This document shows positions 35,204-43,619 of a stretch of 64,000 bases of DNA, in pieces. The stretch comes from an uncultured Lachnospiraceae bacterium. GTDB taxonomy: Bacteria > Bacillota > Clostridia > Lachnospirales > Lachnospiraceae. Within the stretch, counting starts at the first letter, position 1. Each line of letters begins with the position of its first letter. The DNA lies in assembly GCA_947631505.1 (NCBI GenBank), contig CANRLR010000006.1, positions 1-64,000 of the forward strand. Reading direction: 5' to 3'. The notes beneath the pieces were generated by a model. It did not search any database. It was not told the DNA's origin and was given only the letters and a program-made list of their open reading frames with translations. The translations under genes and the position numbers were made by a program.

Positions 35204-35295
35204 TTTATTATATAATAGCATTAAATAAACTTTGACACAATAACTTTTATTATAATTTACATATGCAACTGAATTATAATAGACTGGAGGTCTTT

Positions 35296-37476
35296 ATGAA
35301 AAGAAAAATTATTTCTCTTTTATTGGCAGGAACTCTGGCAATTTCTTTCATGCCACTTCCGTCACGGGCTGCCATAACAGAATCCGAGACGGACTACTGC
35401 CATCATTTTTCCCTAAAGGAGGGAACCTATGAGGAAGGTGAAGTTCTCGTTACTCTTGCCACCCCAAAAGAAACTGCTCTGACGAAAGAGGGAACGGTTT
35501 CTTTTGACTCGGACATGACGGTTGAAAATTCCTACAAATTCGGAGATGCCGAAGTCCTAGGAACCTCAAGAGAGCAACAGAATTTTTTAGAAGATAAAAC
35601 GTTATACGTAACAACTGTTCATTCTGATGAGTATTCCACAGAAGAGCTGCTGGAAGAATTGGAGAAACAAGCATATGTTGTATCGGTGGAGCCAAATTAC
35701 TGTTTTGAAAAAATGGGTGCAACCTCCGATACCCTCAGCGATTCCCAATGGCATCTGAATGGTGGTTCTTCCGGCACATTCAAAACAGCAAGTTCCGGAA
35801 TCCGTTACTCTTCCACATCCCAGTATAACACCGGTGATACGCCGGTAGTTGCTGTAGTAGATACGGGCGTCGATTACAATCATGAGGACTTGGCCTCCAA
35901 GATGTGGATCAATCCCCATTCCGCCCTGCCGGGTACTTATGGATATGATTTCGGGGATATGGATAACAATCCTATGGATACAGACGAAGACAGTCACGGT
36001 ACCCACTGTGCCGGTACCATCGGCGCCATCAGCAACAACAATACCGGAATTGCCGGCATTACCAATTCGGTGCGGATTATGGCTCTGAAGGTATTTACCT
36101 CCAGCGGAAAGGCAAGCAGTTCAGCCGTTATCGGTGCTTTTAATTATATTTATTATGCCAATCTGCTGGGCGTCAATGTGGCAGCAGTAAATTGTTCCTG
36201 GGGCGGTGGTACAACACCGGACGCTATGAAAACTCTGATTAAAAAAATAGGAGAACAAGGTTCGTTGTTTCTTTTCGCCTCCGGTAATGACGGGATAAAT
36301 CAAGATAAAAAAGTGAGAAAGGAATGTCCTTATGATATTGACAGCCCTTACATTGTGATGGTTGGTTCCTCTGATATGAAGGACGGACGTTCTGATTTTT
36401 CAGATTATGGAGCAAAGAGCGTCGATATTTTTGCACCGGGAAGCCAGATTTTATCAACAGTCGCAAACAATACCTTTTTTCCTGCCATTTATCCGGCAGC
36501 AGAACGGGCACAGCAAACCAGTTATTTCTCTGACTGCAAAAGTACCGATCTGCCTTTAGTTCCTTCTGAAGATATCGGACAAAATTCTGCCGGAATTGTC
36601 TTTCGGGATGTTTCCCACAGCACAAAAGATTTCTTTAACAATTCCGCTAGCGGTACAAATTGTATTCACTTTACTGCTACGTATAATGACAAGTCTAATA
36701 TGGTTCTATTTTTAGACGTGACGGATTTGAATTTGGATCCGTATGCTTCCTATTACATTGCTTATGATTTGGGAATGACATCCGACGGCTCTTTTGATTG
36801 GGAACACTGTGTTGTAAAACGCTCCTCTAACTATTTTACTGAATTTGAGGGCAGAACATATCTCTGCATTGTAAACTTGACCGGTAATTTTAATTCCATT
36901 TCGGAGCTGTATTTTGACAACATATCTATCTCCAGACCGGATGCCGGCACCTCCGGCTTTGGAAAATATAACATATACAGTGGCACTTCCATGGCGGCAC
37001 CTGTTGTTTCTTCTGCAACAGCACTTCTCGCCAATGCCTATCCAAAGGATACCGCCGTACAGCGCAAAGAGCGCTTGCTATCCTGTGTACGGAAGGTAAG
37101 CGGACTCTCCTCTGCCTGTGTCACCGGAGGAATCTTAGATTTAAGCAAAGTAAAATCAGCTAAGGCAACCACGGGCTCCACCACTACTTCTACCAAAAAA
37201 AAGAAAAAAATAGCTGTTAAAAAAGTAAAGTTGAATAAGAAAAAAGCTACTTTGAAATATAAGAAAAAATTAAAGTTAAAGGCTAAGATTACACCAAAGA
37301 ATGCTACAAACAAAAAGGTAAAATGGACCGTTTCAAAAAAGAAATATGCTTCGGTAACTCAAAAGGGTGTAGTCAAAGCAAAGAAAAAAGGCATCGGACA
37401 TACCGTAAAAGTCTATGCTACGGCAAAGGATGGCTCAAAGAAAAAGGCCTATTGTAAGGTGAAGATAAAGAAATAA
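35296..37476 (+). CDS. Secreted S8 subtilase with sandwich insert and Lys-rich C-terminus
   Basis: The 726-residue protein has a signal peptide (MKRKIISLLLAGTLAISFM), a propeptide, and the catalytic triad: VVDTGVD (Asp), DSHGTHCAGTIGA (His), YSGTSMAAPVVSS (Ser). Between His and Ser an extra 170 or so residues (about 410-560) look like a beta-sandwich insert. The last 100 residues form a bacterial Ig-like domain with dozens of Lys (VKKVKLNKKKATLKYKKK). The tail may bind anionic cell wall polymer; this is inferred. The ATG at 35296 follows GGAGG. A terminator follows. Confidence 0.88.
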   Translation: MKRKIISLLLAGTLAISFMPLPSRAAITESETDYCHHFSLKEGTYEEGEVLVTLATPKETALTKEGTVSFDSDMTVENSYKFGDAEVLGTSREQQNFLEDKTLYVTTVHSDEYSTEELLEELEKQAYVVSVEPNYCFEKMGATSDTLSDSQWHLNGGSSGTFKTASSGIRYSSTSQYNTGDTPVVAVVDTGVDYNHEDLASKMWINPHSALPGTYGYDFGDMDNNPMDTDEDSHGTHCAGTIGAISNNNTGIAGITNSVRIMALKVFTSSGKASSSAVIGAFNYIYYANLLGVNVAAVNCSWGGGTTPDAMKTLIKKIGEQGSLFLFASGNDGINQDKKVRKECPYDIDSPYIVMVGSSDMKDGRSDFSDYGAKSVDIFAPGSQILSTVANNTFFPAIYPAAERAQQTSYFSDCKSTDLPLVPSEDIGQNSAGIVFRDVSHSTKDFFNNSASGTNCIHFTATYNDKSNMVLFLDVTDLNLDPYASYYIAYDLGMTSDGSFDWEHCVVKRSSNYFTEFEGRTYLCIVNLTGNFNSISELYFDNISISRPDAGTSGFGKYNIYSGTSMAAPVVSSATALLANAYPKDTAVQRKERLLSCVRKVSGLSSACVTGGILDLSKVKSAKATTGSTTTSTKKKKKIAVKKVKLNKKKATLKYKKKLKLKAKITPKNATNKKVKWTVSKKKYASVTQKGVVKAKKKGIGHTVKVYATAKDGSKKKAYCKVKIKK

Positions 37477-37491
37477 TTTAACCCATCTTTC

Positions 37492-37562
37492 TTCGGAAAG
37501 GAGAAAGGCGTATTTTCTCCTTTCCGAACAGGGGAATTCGATATTATACCTCTGTTCTTTTT
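37492..37562 (+). terminator. Two hairpins after the subtilase gene
   Basis: TTCGGAAAGGAGAAA (37492-37506) pairs with its complement at 37514-37528, and AACAGGGG (37527-37534) with CCTCTGTT (37549-37556), followed by CTTTTTTC. The second is the better terminator; the first is stable but not followed by a T-run. Confidence 0.7.
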
Positions 37563-37565
37563 TCA

Positions 37566-38243
37566 TTAGTCCGCCACTAACCGGCACAGTCCATCTTCAA
37601 TATAAATCTTTTTCTTTGCAAAGGAAGCCACTTTTTCATCATGGGTTACCATAACGATACATTTTCCCTCCTGATTAATTGAAGTCAGAAGTTCCAACAG
37701 CTCCATACCTGTTTTCTGGTCCAGTGCTCCGGTCGGTTCGTCCGCAAGAATCACTTCGTTCTCAGTAACAAGTGCCCTTGCAATGGCTACTCTTTGCTGC
37801 TGTCCGCCAGATATTTGCGTCGGTTTCTTTTTGGCAAGATCCTCGATTTTCAGTTTCTTCATATAATCATAGACCCGCTCCCTTTTTTCCTTCCCCGAAA
37901 TTCTTCTGCAGTTCAGCGGCAGACAAATATTCTCATATACTGAATAGTCCGGTAAAAGAGCAAAATTCTGAAAGATAAAGCTCACCGTATTTCCTCGCAG
38001 GGAACTAAGTTTCTTATTATTCGCTCCTGCTGCATTTTCACCATGAATCAAAAATTTACCTTCTGTCGGAACATCCATACAGCCAAGAATATTGAGCAAT
38101 GTAGATTTCCCTGAACCGGAAGGGCCCATGACGGAATAGAATTCCCCCTCCTCAATGGACAGATTTACGTTTTTTAACGCTACTGTCGCACTGTCACCTG
38201 TTCCATATACTTTTGTCACATCCTGTAATTCAAATATGCTCAT
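37566..38243 (-). CDS. ABC transporter ATPase (MacB/LolD type)
   Basis: The 225-residue protein is a MacB/LolD-type ABC ATPase: Walker A YSVMGPSGSGKSTLLNILG, Q-loop SFIFQNFALLPDYSVYEN, signature QISGGQQQRVAIARAL, Walker B ILADEPTGALD, and His VMVTHDEKVASF. The ATG at 38243 follows GGAGGAAACGGATT and overlaps the permease stop (ATGA). It powers the two FtsX-type permeases upstream. Such systems export peptides or transmit a signal across the membrane rather than import. Confidence 0.92.
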   Translation of the reverse strand: MSIFELQDVTKVYGTGDSATVALKNVNLSIEEGEFYSVMGPSGSGKSTLLNILGCMDVPTEGKFLIHGENAAGANNKKLSSLRGNTVSFIFQNFALLPDYSVYENICLPLNCRRISGKEKRERVYDYMKKLKIEDLAKKKPTQISGGQQQRVAIARALVTENEVILADEPTGALDQKTGMELLELLTSINQEGKCIVMVTHDEKVASFAKKKIYIEDGLCRLVAD

Positions 38244-39403
38244 AATCCGTTTCCTCCAATCAATTCTCTTGGCTGCAGCCGCAGTATCCCAAATATCATC
38301 ATAAAAAGGGATGGCAGCAACACAAGTATCCCAACAAGAAAAACCAACAGCACCATCTTTCCATCTAACGAATTTCCATTCAAATATATCAATTGCCCTA
38401 TTTCTTCTTGGCCAGTTCCAACCAAACTCCATGTAGTGACAACAGCAAGCACATATCCCAAAATACCTAATGCACCCATCTCACCGATTTGGTTTAGTAA
38501 GATTTTTTGATGACTATATCCCAGCGCCATAAAAATACCAATTTCTCTTTTCTGCCGATACAAACGTGAATAAATTATAAGTGCTGTTCCTGCTGCTATC
38601 ATGACAAAAATAGCAATCGTAAAAGCAATCCATTGCATGTTTTTTGCCAGTTCCTCTTCAAATTGTTCCTGTAATTCTTTTTCTAAATCAGCAACAGACA
38701 TAGTTATATTTTCTTTTGAAATAATCGTTTCCGCATCCTGAATTGCCTTTTCCTTTTCCTCCTCATTTGTAAGAAGGCCAAGATAGTACAACCGGATATC
38801 TCCCTTTTCCAGTGGCTGTAAAATCTGATTATCTAATTTCATACTTTGGGCAGTCAATACATCCTGAAACAGCCAAGTTTCCCCCTGTTCCAGTATTCCG
38901 ATAACGATTCCCGTCTCATTCACACCATGGTCCTCCAGCCGGTCACCAAGCTGTAAGTGGTACTCTTGTGCAATATCGGGGCCAATGACAACCGTTCTCT
39001 CCTTTGCTGTATAATCTGTTCCCTCAAAAAAACGACCTTGTGCCATTTTGGGAGACATAATTTTTTCCATACCCTCCCCCAATTCCAGCACATTAATTTC
39101 ATCCTCTAAGTCATTTTGGAATATTATTGTGCTATGGTAGGCACAAATCGTATCATACTGTCCAGTCTTCAGAAGTGCCTCTTTGCATTTCAGAAAATTA
39201 TCCGGATCTGTCTCATCATTCACCACAAAATGCAAAAAGGAAGAGTAGTTATCACCGAATTCGTTCCTTATATACAAATTCATCCAAAATGTATTTTTTA
39301 TCGAACAAAGCTCTACCATACAATAAGTCAAAAGTATAATAACCTGTAACAGAATAAACAAATCTGAAAAAGCATGGTTTTTTATTTTTTTCCACATAAA
39401 CAT
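38240..39403 (-). CDS. FtsX-like ABC permease (second of pair)
   Basis: The 387-residue protein has one N-terminal membrane segment, a periplasm-facing MacB_PCD-type domain (about 40-230) and three C-terminal segments with REIGIFMALGYSHQKILL, the FtsX-type coupling region. It pairs with the other permease and the ATPase. The stop overlaps the ATPase start. It is separated by 3 bases from the preceding permease. Confidence 0.87.
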   Translation of the reverse strand: MFMWKKIKNHAFSDLFILLQVIILLTYCMVELCSIKNTFWMNLYIRNEFGDNYSSFLHFVVNDETDPDNFLKCKEALLKTGQYDTICAYHSTIIFQNDLEDEINVLELGEGMEKIMSPKMAQGRFFEGTDYTAKERTVVIGPDIAQEYHLQLGDRLEDHGVNETGIVIGILEQGETWLFQDVLTAQSMKLDNQILQPLEKGDIRLYYLGLLTNEEEKEKAIQDAETIISKENITMSVADLEKELQEQFEEELAKNMQWIAFTIAIFVMIAAGTALIIYSRLYRQKREIGIFMALGYSHQKILLNQIGEMGALGILGYVLAVVTTWSLVGTGQEEIGQLIYLNGNSLDGKMVLLVFLVGILVLLPSLFMMIFGILRLQPRELIGGNGL

Positions 39404-39406
39404 TTT

Positions 39407-40570
39407 TTATTCTCCCCTCAGTATCTCAACCGGATTTATTTTCGCCAGCTTTCTACAAGGCAGAATAAGAATGATAAAGGTTGAAATAACTGTAATAAGT
39501 AGTGCAACTACTATGTTCCATATCGATAAGCTAAATCTCAATGAATCAATTCCCGTGCTATTTATTAACACACCTGCGAACTTTTGAACTGCAAATGCAA
39601 GAAAACAAGCAATAAAGCTCATCCCTAATATCTCCTGAAACAACATCCAAAATATTTTGCCATTGGTATATCCGCAGGCTTTCCGAAGACCAATTTCAAA
39701 ACGCATTTTTTGCAACCAATACATTAATATGTTCACAGCATAAATCAAAGTTGCCAAATAACCAAGAACTGCCATAATATATAAGTCATCCATGTTATTC
39801 ATAAGATCGCTTACCATATCTTCGACTTCCAGTTTCCCTACCTTTTCAATTTCAAATCCACTTTTCAGCTGTTCCCCGTTTTTTTGTATCACTTCTAAAT
39901 CCTTTTTAAATCCCTTTTTCTTATTATACAAAACCATATTCAACGATTCCGAAGCCCACATAAAATACTCCTGTGTATCTTCCGGAAGAGCAGAATAGGG
40001 AAGAAACACCCGGTTATCCCAAAGGGACAATCCGTTCTGATTTCCAATCCTACCGATAACCTCATAGTCAGTACCGCCTAGACAAATAAACTCTTTCTCC
40101 TCTTTTTTTTCTACATATTTGTCTAATGATTTCCCAATAAGTGCAACTTTTTTCCCCTCTGACAGTTCCTTCACCGTATAATATCTGCCCGATACCAATG
40201 GATAATGCCAATTCGTATCCTTTGCAAAGTACTCTGCACTGACCGGATAGTAACCATTCACATCATTGTCTTTATCCGGATGAGTTTCCAAGCCGTTAAA
40301 TATAACTCCCGTTCCTGACCGCAGCCCCTTTAATAAATTATCAATATCAGCCTTTGTTACGCTTCCGGACGTCTCTGCTGAAACTACATATTGAGTACCA
40401 TTAGGAGGTGTAAATTTTTTCTTAAGGGCCGCCGCATTCAAATGTTGAGACACGAAACTTGTGTTTATCGAAATCAAAAGCATTGAAATTGCATATCCTA
40501 TGATAAAAAAAGTTGCTGTAATTTTTGACCGTTGAAACCGCTGCCACACTAAAATTATCATATTTTTCAT
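39407..40570 (-). CDS. FtsX-like ABC permease (first of pair)
   Basis: The 387-residue protein has the same design: an N-terminal membrane segment, an extracytoplasmic domain, then three segments with FEIGLRKACGYTNGKIFWML and the terminal LPCRKLAKINPVEILRGE, characteristic of MacB/FtsX permeases. It lies 106 bases downstream of the small secreted protein and is likely cotranscribed with it, despite a small hairpin (GAGATA/TATCTC, 40652-40669) between them. Confidence 0.87.
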   Translation of the reverse strand: MKNMIILVWQRFQRSKITATFFIIGYAISMLLISINTSFVSQHLNAAALKKKFTPPNGTQYVVSAETSGSVTKADIDNLLKGLRSGTGVIFNGLETHPDKDNDVNGYYPVSAEYFAKDTNWHYPLVSGRYYTVKELSEGKKVALIGKSLDKYVEKKEEKEFICLGGTDYEVIGRIGNQNGLSLWDNRVFLPYSALPEDTQEYFMWASESLNMVLYNKKKGFKKDLEVIQKNGEQLKSGFEIEKVGKLEVEDMVSDLMNNMDDLYIMAVLGYLATLIYAVNILMYWLQKMRFEIGLRKACGYTNGKIFWMLFQEILGMSFIACFLAFAVQKFAGVLINSTGIDSLRFSLSIWNIVVALLITVISTFIILILPCRKLAKINPVEILRGE

Positions 40571-40676
40571 GTTTCATACCAATCCTTTATTTAAGAATCT
40601 TACTTCTAAGTACAGTTTGACCACCAAGATACATATACATGAAATAAATTTGAGATACTTTGTTATCTCGTTCCAA

Positions 40677-41093
40677 TTACCAATCTGTCAGTGTACATAC
40701 TCTCGTAGCATCTTTTTTCGATTTGCTGTAAACAGCATGATAAGACTTGAATTTCCAAACACCAGACTTTGAACCTCTAACAATAGCTGTTGTATCCCCA
40801 AAATCCGTGTCCATTGTATAATATTTTGAAGCAATATTTTGACACTGCTGCAATTTGACTTTTGCCTGATAGCCATTCCACCTCTTCATATAAGTTTTGG
40901 CAGTAGCAGTATCATTGCCTATTAATGACCATGATGTAGTCAGCGTACATTGAAGTTCATGTCCAGAATATGTTGCTGATGACGTTTTTGCTGTTGCAAA
41001 TGCAGAACTGGTGCTGTTTACTACCATTCCAACCGTAAATACAATTGTTAATATTAATTTACCAATCTTTCTCACTTTTCCTTTACCTTCCAT
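40677..41093 (-). CDS. Small secreted protein linked to the FtsX-type ABC system
   Basis: No family recognised. The 138-residue precursor has a signal peptide (KIGKLILTIVFTVGMVVN to about residue 33, AFA cleavage site) and a mature domain of about 105 residues rich in Thr, Ser and Lys, with three Cys (in ELQCTL, QQCQN and TRVCTL). It probably folds as a small beta-rich domain. Gene order resembles small secreted antimicrobial or signal proteins preceding a MacB-type exporter, but no such similarity is claimed. The start region has an unusual hairpin in place of a normal ribosome-site gap. Confidence 0.6.
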   Translation of the reverse strand: MEGKGKVRKIGKLILTIVFTVGMVVNSTSSAFATAKTSSATYSGHELQCTLTTSWSLIGNDTATAKTYMKRWNGYQAKVKLQQCQNIASKYYTMDTDFGDTTAIVRGSKSGVWKFKSYHAVYSKSKKDATRVCTLTDW

Positions 41094-41126
41094 GGTGTTT
41101 TAGAAATAAAACACCATATCCCCTTT
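41094..41126 (-). promoter_or_regulatory. Hairpin between ribosome site and start codon
   Basis: On the minus strand, AGAAAGGGG is followed by ATAT, then a perfect 9-base stem GGTGTTTTA-TTTC-TAAAACACC that ends on the ATG at 41093. The 22-base hairpin would bring the ribosome site to about 4-5 bases from the start. A five-codon leader frame (MVFYF) also starts at the ATG inside the first arm. Either could modulate translation. Confidence 0.5.
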
Positions 41127-41265
41127 CTGTCATATTTTAGTATCTTGGCAATATTGTCAAACTTAATAAATATTGTAAATAGAATAATTTTTTCTGTCAA
41201 TACCACTACAGCTCATAAAATAGTGCAGTATAATTCACTAAAAGCGGTATAATACCTATACATTA

Positions 41266-41300
41266 AAAGAGGGATAGCTCCTTCTCAGCTATCCCTCTTT
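41266..41300. terminator. Bidirectional terminator next to glgB
   Basis: AAAGAGGGATAGCT (41266-41279) and AGCTATCCCTCTTT (41287-41300) form a perfect 14-base stem with a 7-base loop. It lies just beyond the glgB stop on the minus strand and could also shield the region from the other side. Confidence 0.75.
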
Positions 41301-41334
41301 GTTCTTCCTTACTATCTTATATTAACGATTAAAC

Positions 41335-43593
41335 TTATCCCTGATAATCATACTTGAGCACAACAACAGACAATGGCGGCACGTAGAGTTCCAACTCGTA
41401 TCCACTCTTTTCGAGCCCTTTCTTATCTTTACCAATAGCCTTCTGTGCTATAATTACCTTTTTATTCAGACGTCCCTGTCCTCCGAATTTTTCATCATCG
41501 GAGTTTAAGATTTCTTTGAATTTTCCCTTACATGGTGCTTTTACCGTATAATTCTCATGAGCCACCGGTGTAAAGTTAATGACAAACATCAACTGATTCT
41601 TTGCAGACTTTCCGCGGCGGACGAATGAAATCGTACTGGTTTCCGGACGGTTACAATCCATCCACTCAAATCCCATGACATCATAATCATTGTAATAAAG
41701 GGAATCATATTTTTGATACAAATGATTCCATTCTTTCACGTAATCCTGCATCTTCTTATGACGTTCATCTTCCAGCAGGAACCAATCGAGACTGCGGTAC
41801 TCCGCCCACTCTCTCTTTTGGGCAAACTCCTGTCCCATGAACAAAAGTTTTTTGCCCGGATGTCCGTAAAACCATCCATAAGCGGCACGAAGAGCAGCAT
41901 ATTTATCTCCTTCTAGGCCCGGCATTTTATTTAACAAAGAACATTTTCCATGAACCACCTCATCATGGGACAATACTAAAATGTACTTCTCACTGAGATA
42001 ATAATCGGTACTAAAAGTCAGCTGACCCTGATGGAACTGTTTGAAATACGGATCTAACTTCATATACTCCAAGAAATCATTCATCCATCCCATGTTCCAT
42101 TTATAGGAGAATCCAAGACCGCCATATTTCACTGGTCCCGTTACCTTTGGCCATGCTGTTGATTCTTCTGCGATAATGTAAGCACCCGGATGTTCTTGTT
42201 TCATAATCGTATTCAATGCCTGTAAAAATTCCACCGCTTCATAGTGTTCGTTGCCACCGTCCTTATTTGGCAGCCACTGTCCATCCTGCTTTCCATAATC
42301 AAGATAAAGCATGGATGCTACGGCGTCTACACGCAGTCCGTCAATGTGGAATTTCTTCACCCAAAACAGAGCGTTTGCCACAAGGAAATTCTTTACTTCT
42401 TTTCGTCCATAATCAAAAATATAAGTTCCCCAATCCGGATGTTCCCCACGTCGCCGGTCCGGATGTTCATATAAAGCCTGTCCATCAAAGTTTCCTAAGC
42501 AGTGGGCATCCTTTGGAAAATGTGCCGGTACCCAGTCTAAGATTACCTGTATCCCCCGGCGGTGCATTTCGTCCACAAAATACATAAAATCCTTCGGCTC
42601 ACCATAGCGGCTTGTTGGTGCATAATAACATCCTACCTGATATCCCCATGAACCATCAAAAGGATACTCTGCAATACCCATTAATTCAATATGGGTATAA
42701 CCCATTTCAACTACATAATCTCCCAGCATTCCTGCCAGCTCACGATAGCTGAAATTGCCATTATCATCCTCTTCTATGCGTTTTTTCCAGGATGCCAGAT
42801 GCACTTCATAGATGCTCATTGGCTTGCGTTCGCGAAACTCCTGAGTTTCTTTACTACGCATTTTCATATAATCTTCATCCTGCCACTCATATCCCTTTAA
42901 GGATGTGATTCGGGAGGCATTATCCGGACGGAGCTGGGCATAGTTTCCATAAGGGTCTGTCTTGTAAATCTTTTCCCCATCACGTGCTATAATCTCATAT
43001 TTATAAGCAGCACCTTCCCATGCACCCGGTACAAACAATTCAAAGATTCCACTATTACCATGCAGCATCATCTTATGCAGACGGCCATCCCACATATTAA
43101 ACTCACCAATAACGCTGACACTTCGTGCCATCGGAGCCCAAACAGCAAATCGGGTTCCCTCTACACCATCTACGGTTTCTCTGTGTGCACCCAGTTTTTC
43201 ATAAATTTCGTAATTTTTTCCCTCTCCGAATATATAACAGTCAAAATCCGTAATTGTCTTACCAAATGCATAGGGGTCCTGAATCTCAATAATGTCATTA
43301 TCCGAATACTTGATCCGATAGGAATATTTTTTCAGCCATTCTTCTTTCTCATCAATCGCATAGCCGAACATCCCCTCCAGTTCCATCGGTTCCATCTGTC
43401 CCACTATGGCACCTTTTTCATCTAAAAGCCAAATGTCCTGTGCACAGGGACGATATGCCACGAAAATCTGTACTGCCGGTTTTTCATATTCATACACATG
43501 ACGGCCAAGAAGATCCTGAGGGGCATTAATAATGCCCTGCTCCAGTTCCTCGGTCAATTCTTTGCCAACCCATTTATCAAGATATTGATTCAT
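41335..43593 (-). CDS. glgB: 1,4-alpha-glucan branching enzyme
   Basis: GlgB makes alpha-1,6 branches in glycogen. The 752-residue protein carries the N-terminal CBM48 region (FAVWAPMARSVSVIGEFNMW), the GH13 barrel with HIDGLRVDAVASMLYLDY (catalytic Asp), ILDWVPAHFPKD, YIIAEESTAWP (Glu) and LVLSHDEVVHGKCSLL (transition-state Asp), and a C-terminal beta-sandwich. The ATG at 43593 follows GGTGAG; a GTG at 43605 overlaps that site. It forms an operon with the phosphosugar mutase gene, 26 bases upstream. Confidence 0.95.
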   Translation of the reverse strand: MNQYLDKWVGKELTEELEQGIINAPQDLLGRHVYEYEKPAVQIFVAYRPCAQDIWLLDEKGAIVGQMEPMELEGMFGYAIDEKEEWLKKYSYRIKYSDNDIIEIQDPYAFGKTITDFDCYIFGEGKNYEIYEKLGAHRETVDGVEGTRFAVWAPMARSVSVIGEFNMWDGRLHKMMLHGNSGIFELFVPGAWEGAAYKYEIIARDGEKIYKTDPYGNYAQLRPDNASRITSLKGYEWQDEDYMKMRSKETQEFRERKPMSIYEVHLASWKKRIEEDDNGNFSYRELAGMLGDYVVEMGYTHIELMGIAEYPFDGSWGYQVGCYYAPTSRYGEPKDFMYFVDEMHRRGIQVILDWVPAHFPKDAHCLGNFDGQALYEHPDRRRGEHPDWGTYIFDYGRKEVKNFLVANALFWVKKFHIDGLRVDAVASMLYLDYGKQDGQWLPNKDGGNEHYEAVEFLQALNTIMKQEHPGAYIIAEESTAWPKVTGPVKYGGLGFSYKWNMGWMNDFLEYMKLDPYFKQFHQGQLTFSTDYYLSEKYILVLSHDEVVHGKCSLLNKMPGLEGDKYAALRAAYGWFYGHPGKKLLFMGQEFAQKREWAEYRSLDWFLLEDERHKKMQDYVKEWNHLYQKYDSLYYNDYDVMGFEWMDCNRPETSTISFVRRGKSAKNQLMFVINFTPVAHENYTVKAPCKGKFKEILNSDDEKFGGQGRLNKKVIIAQKAIGKDKKGLEKSGYELELYVPPLSVVVLKYDYQG

Positions 43594-43619
43594 TCGATAT
43601 CTCACCCACTTTTCTCTGA

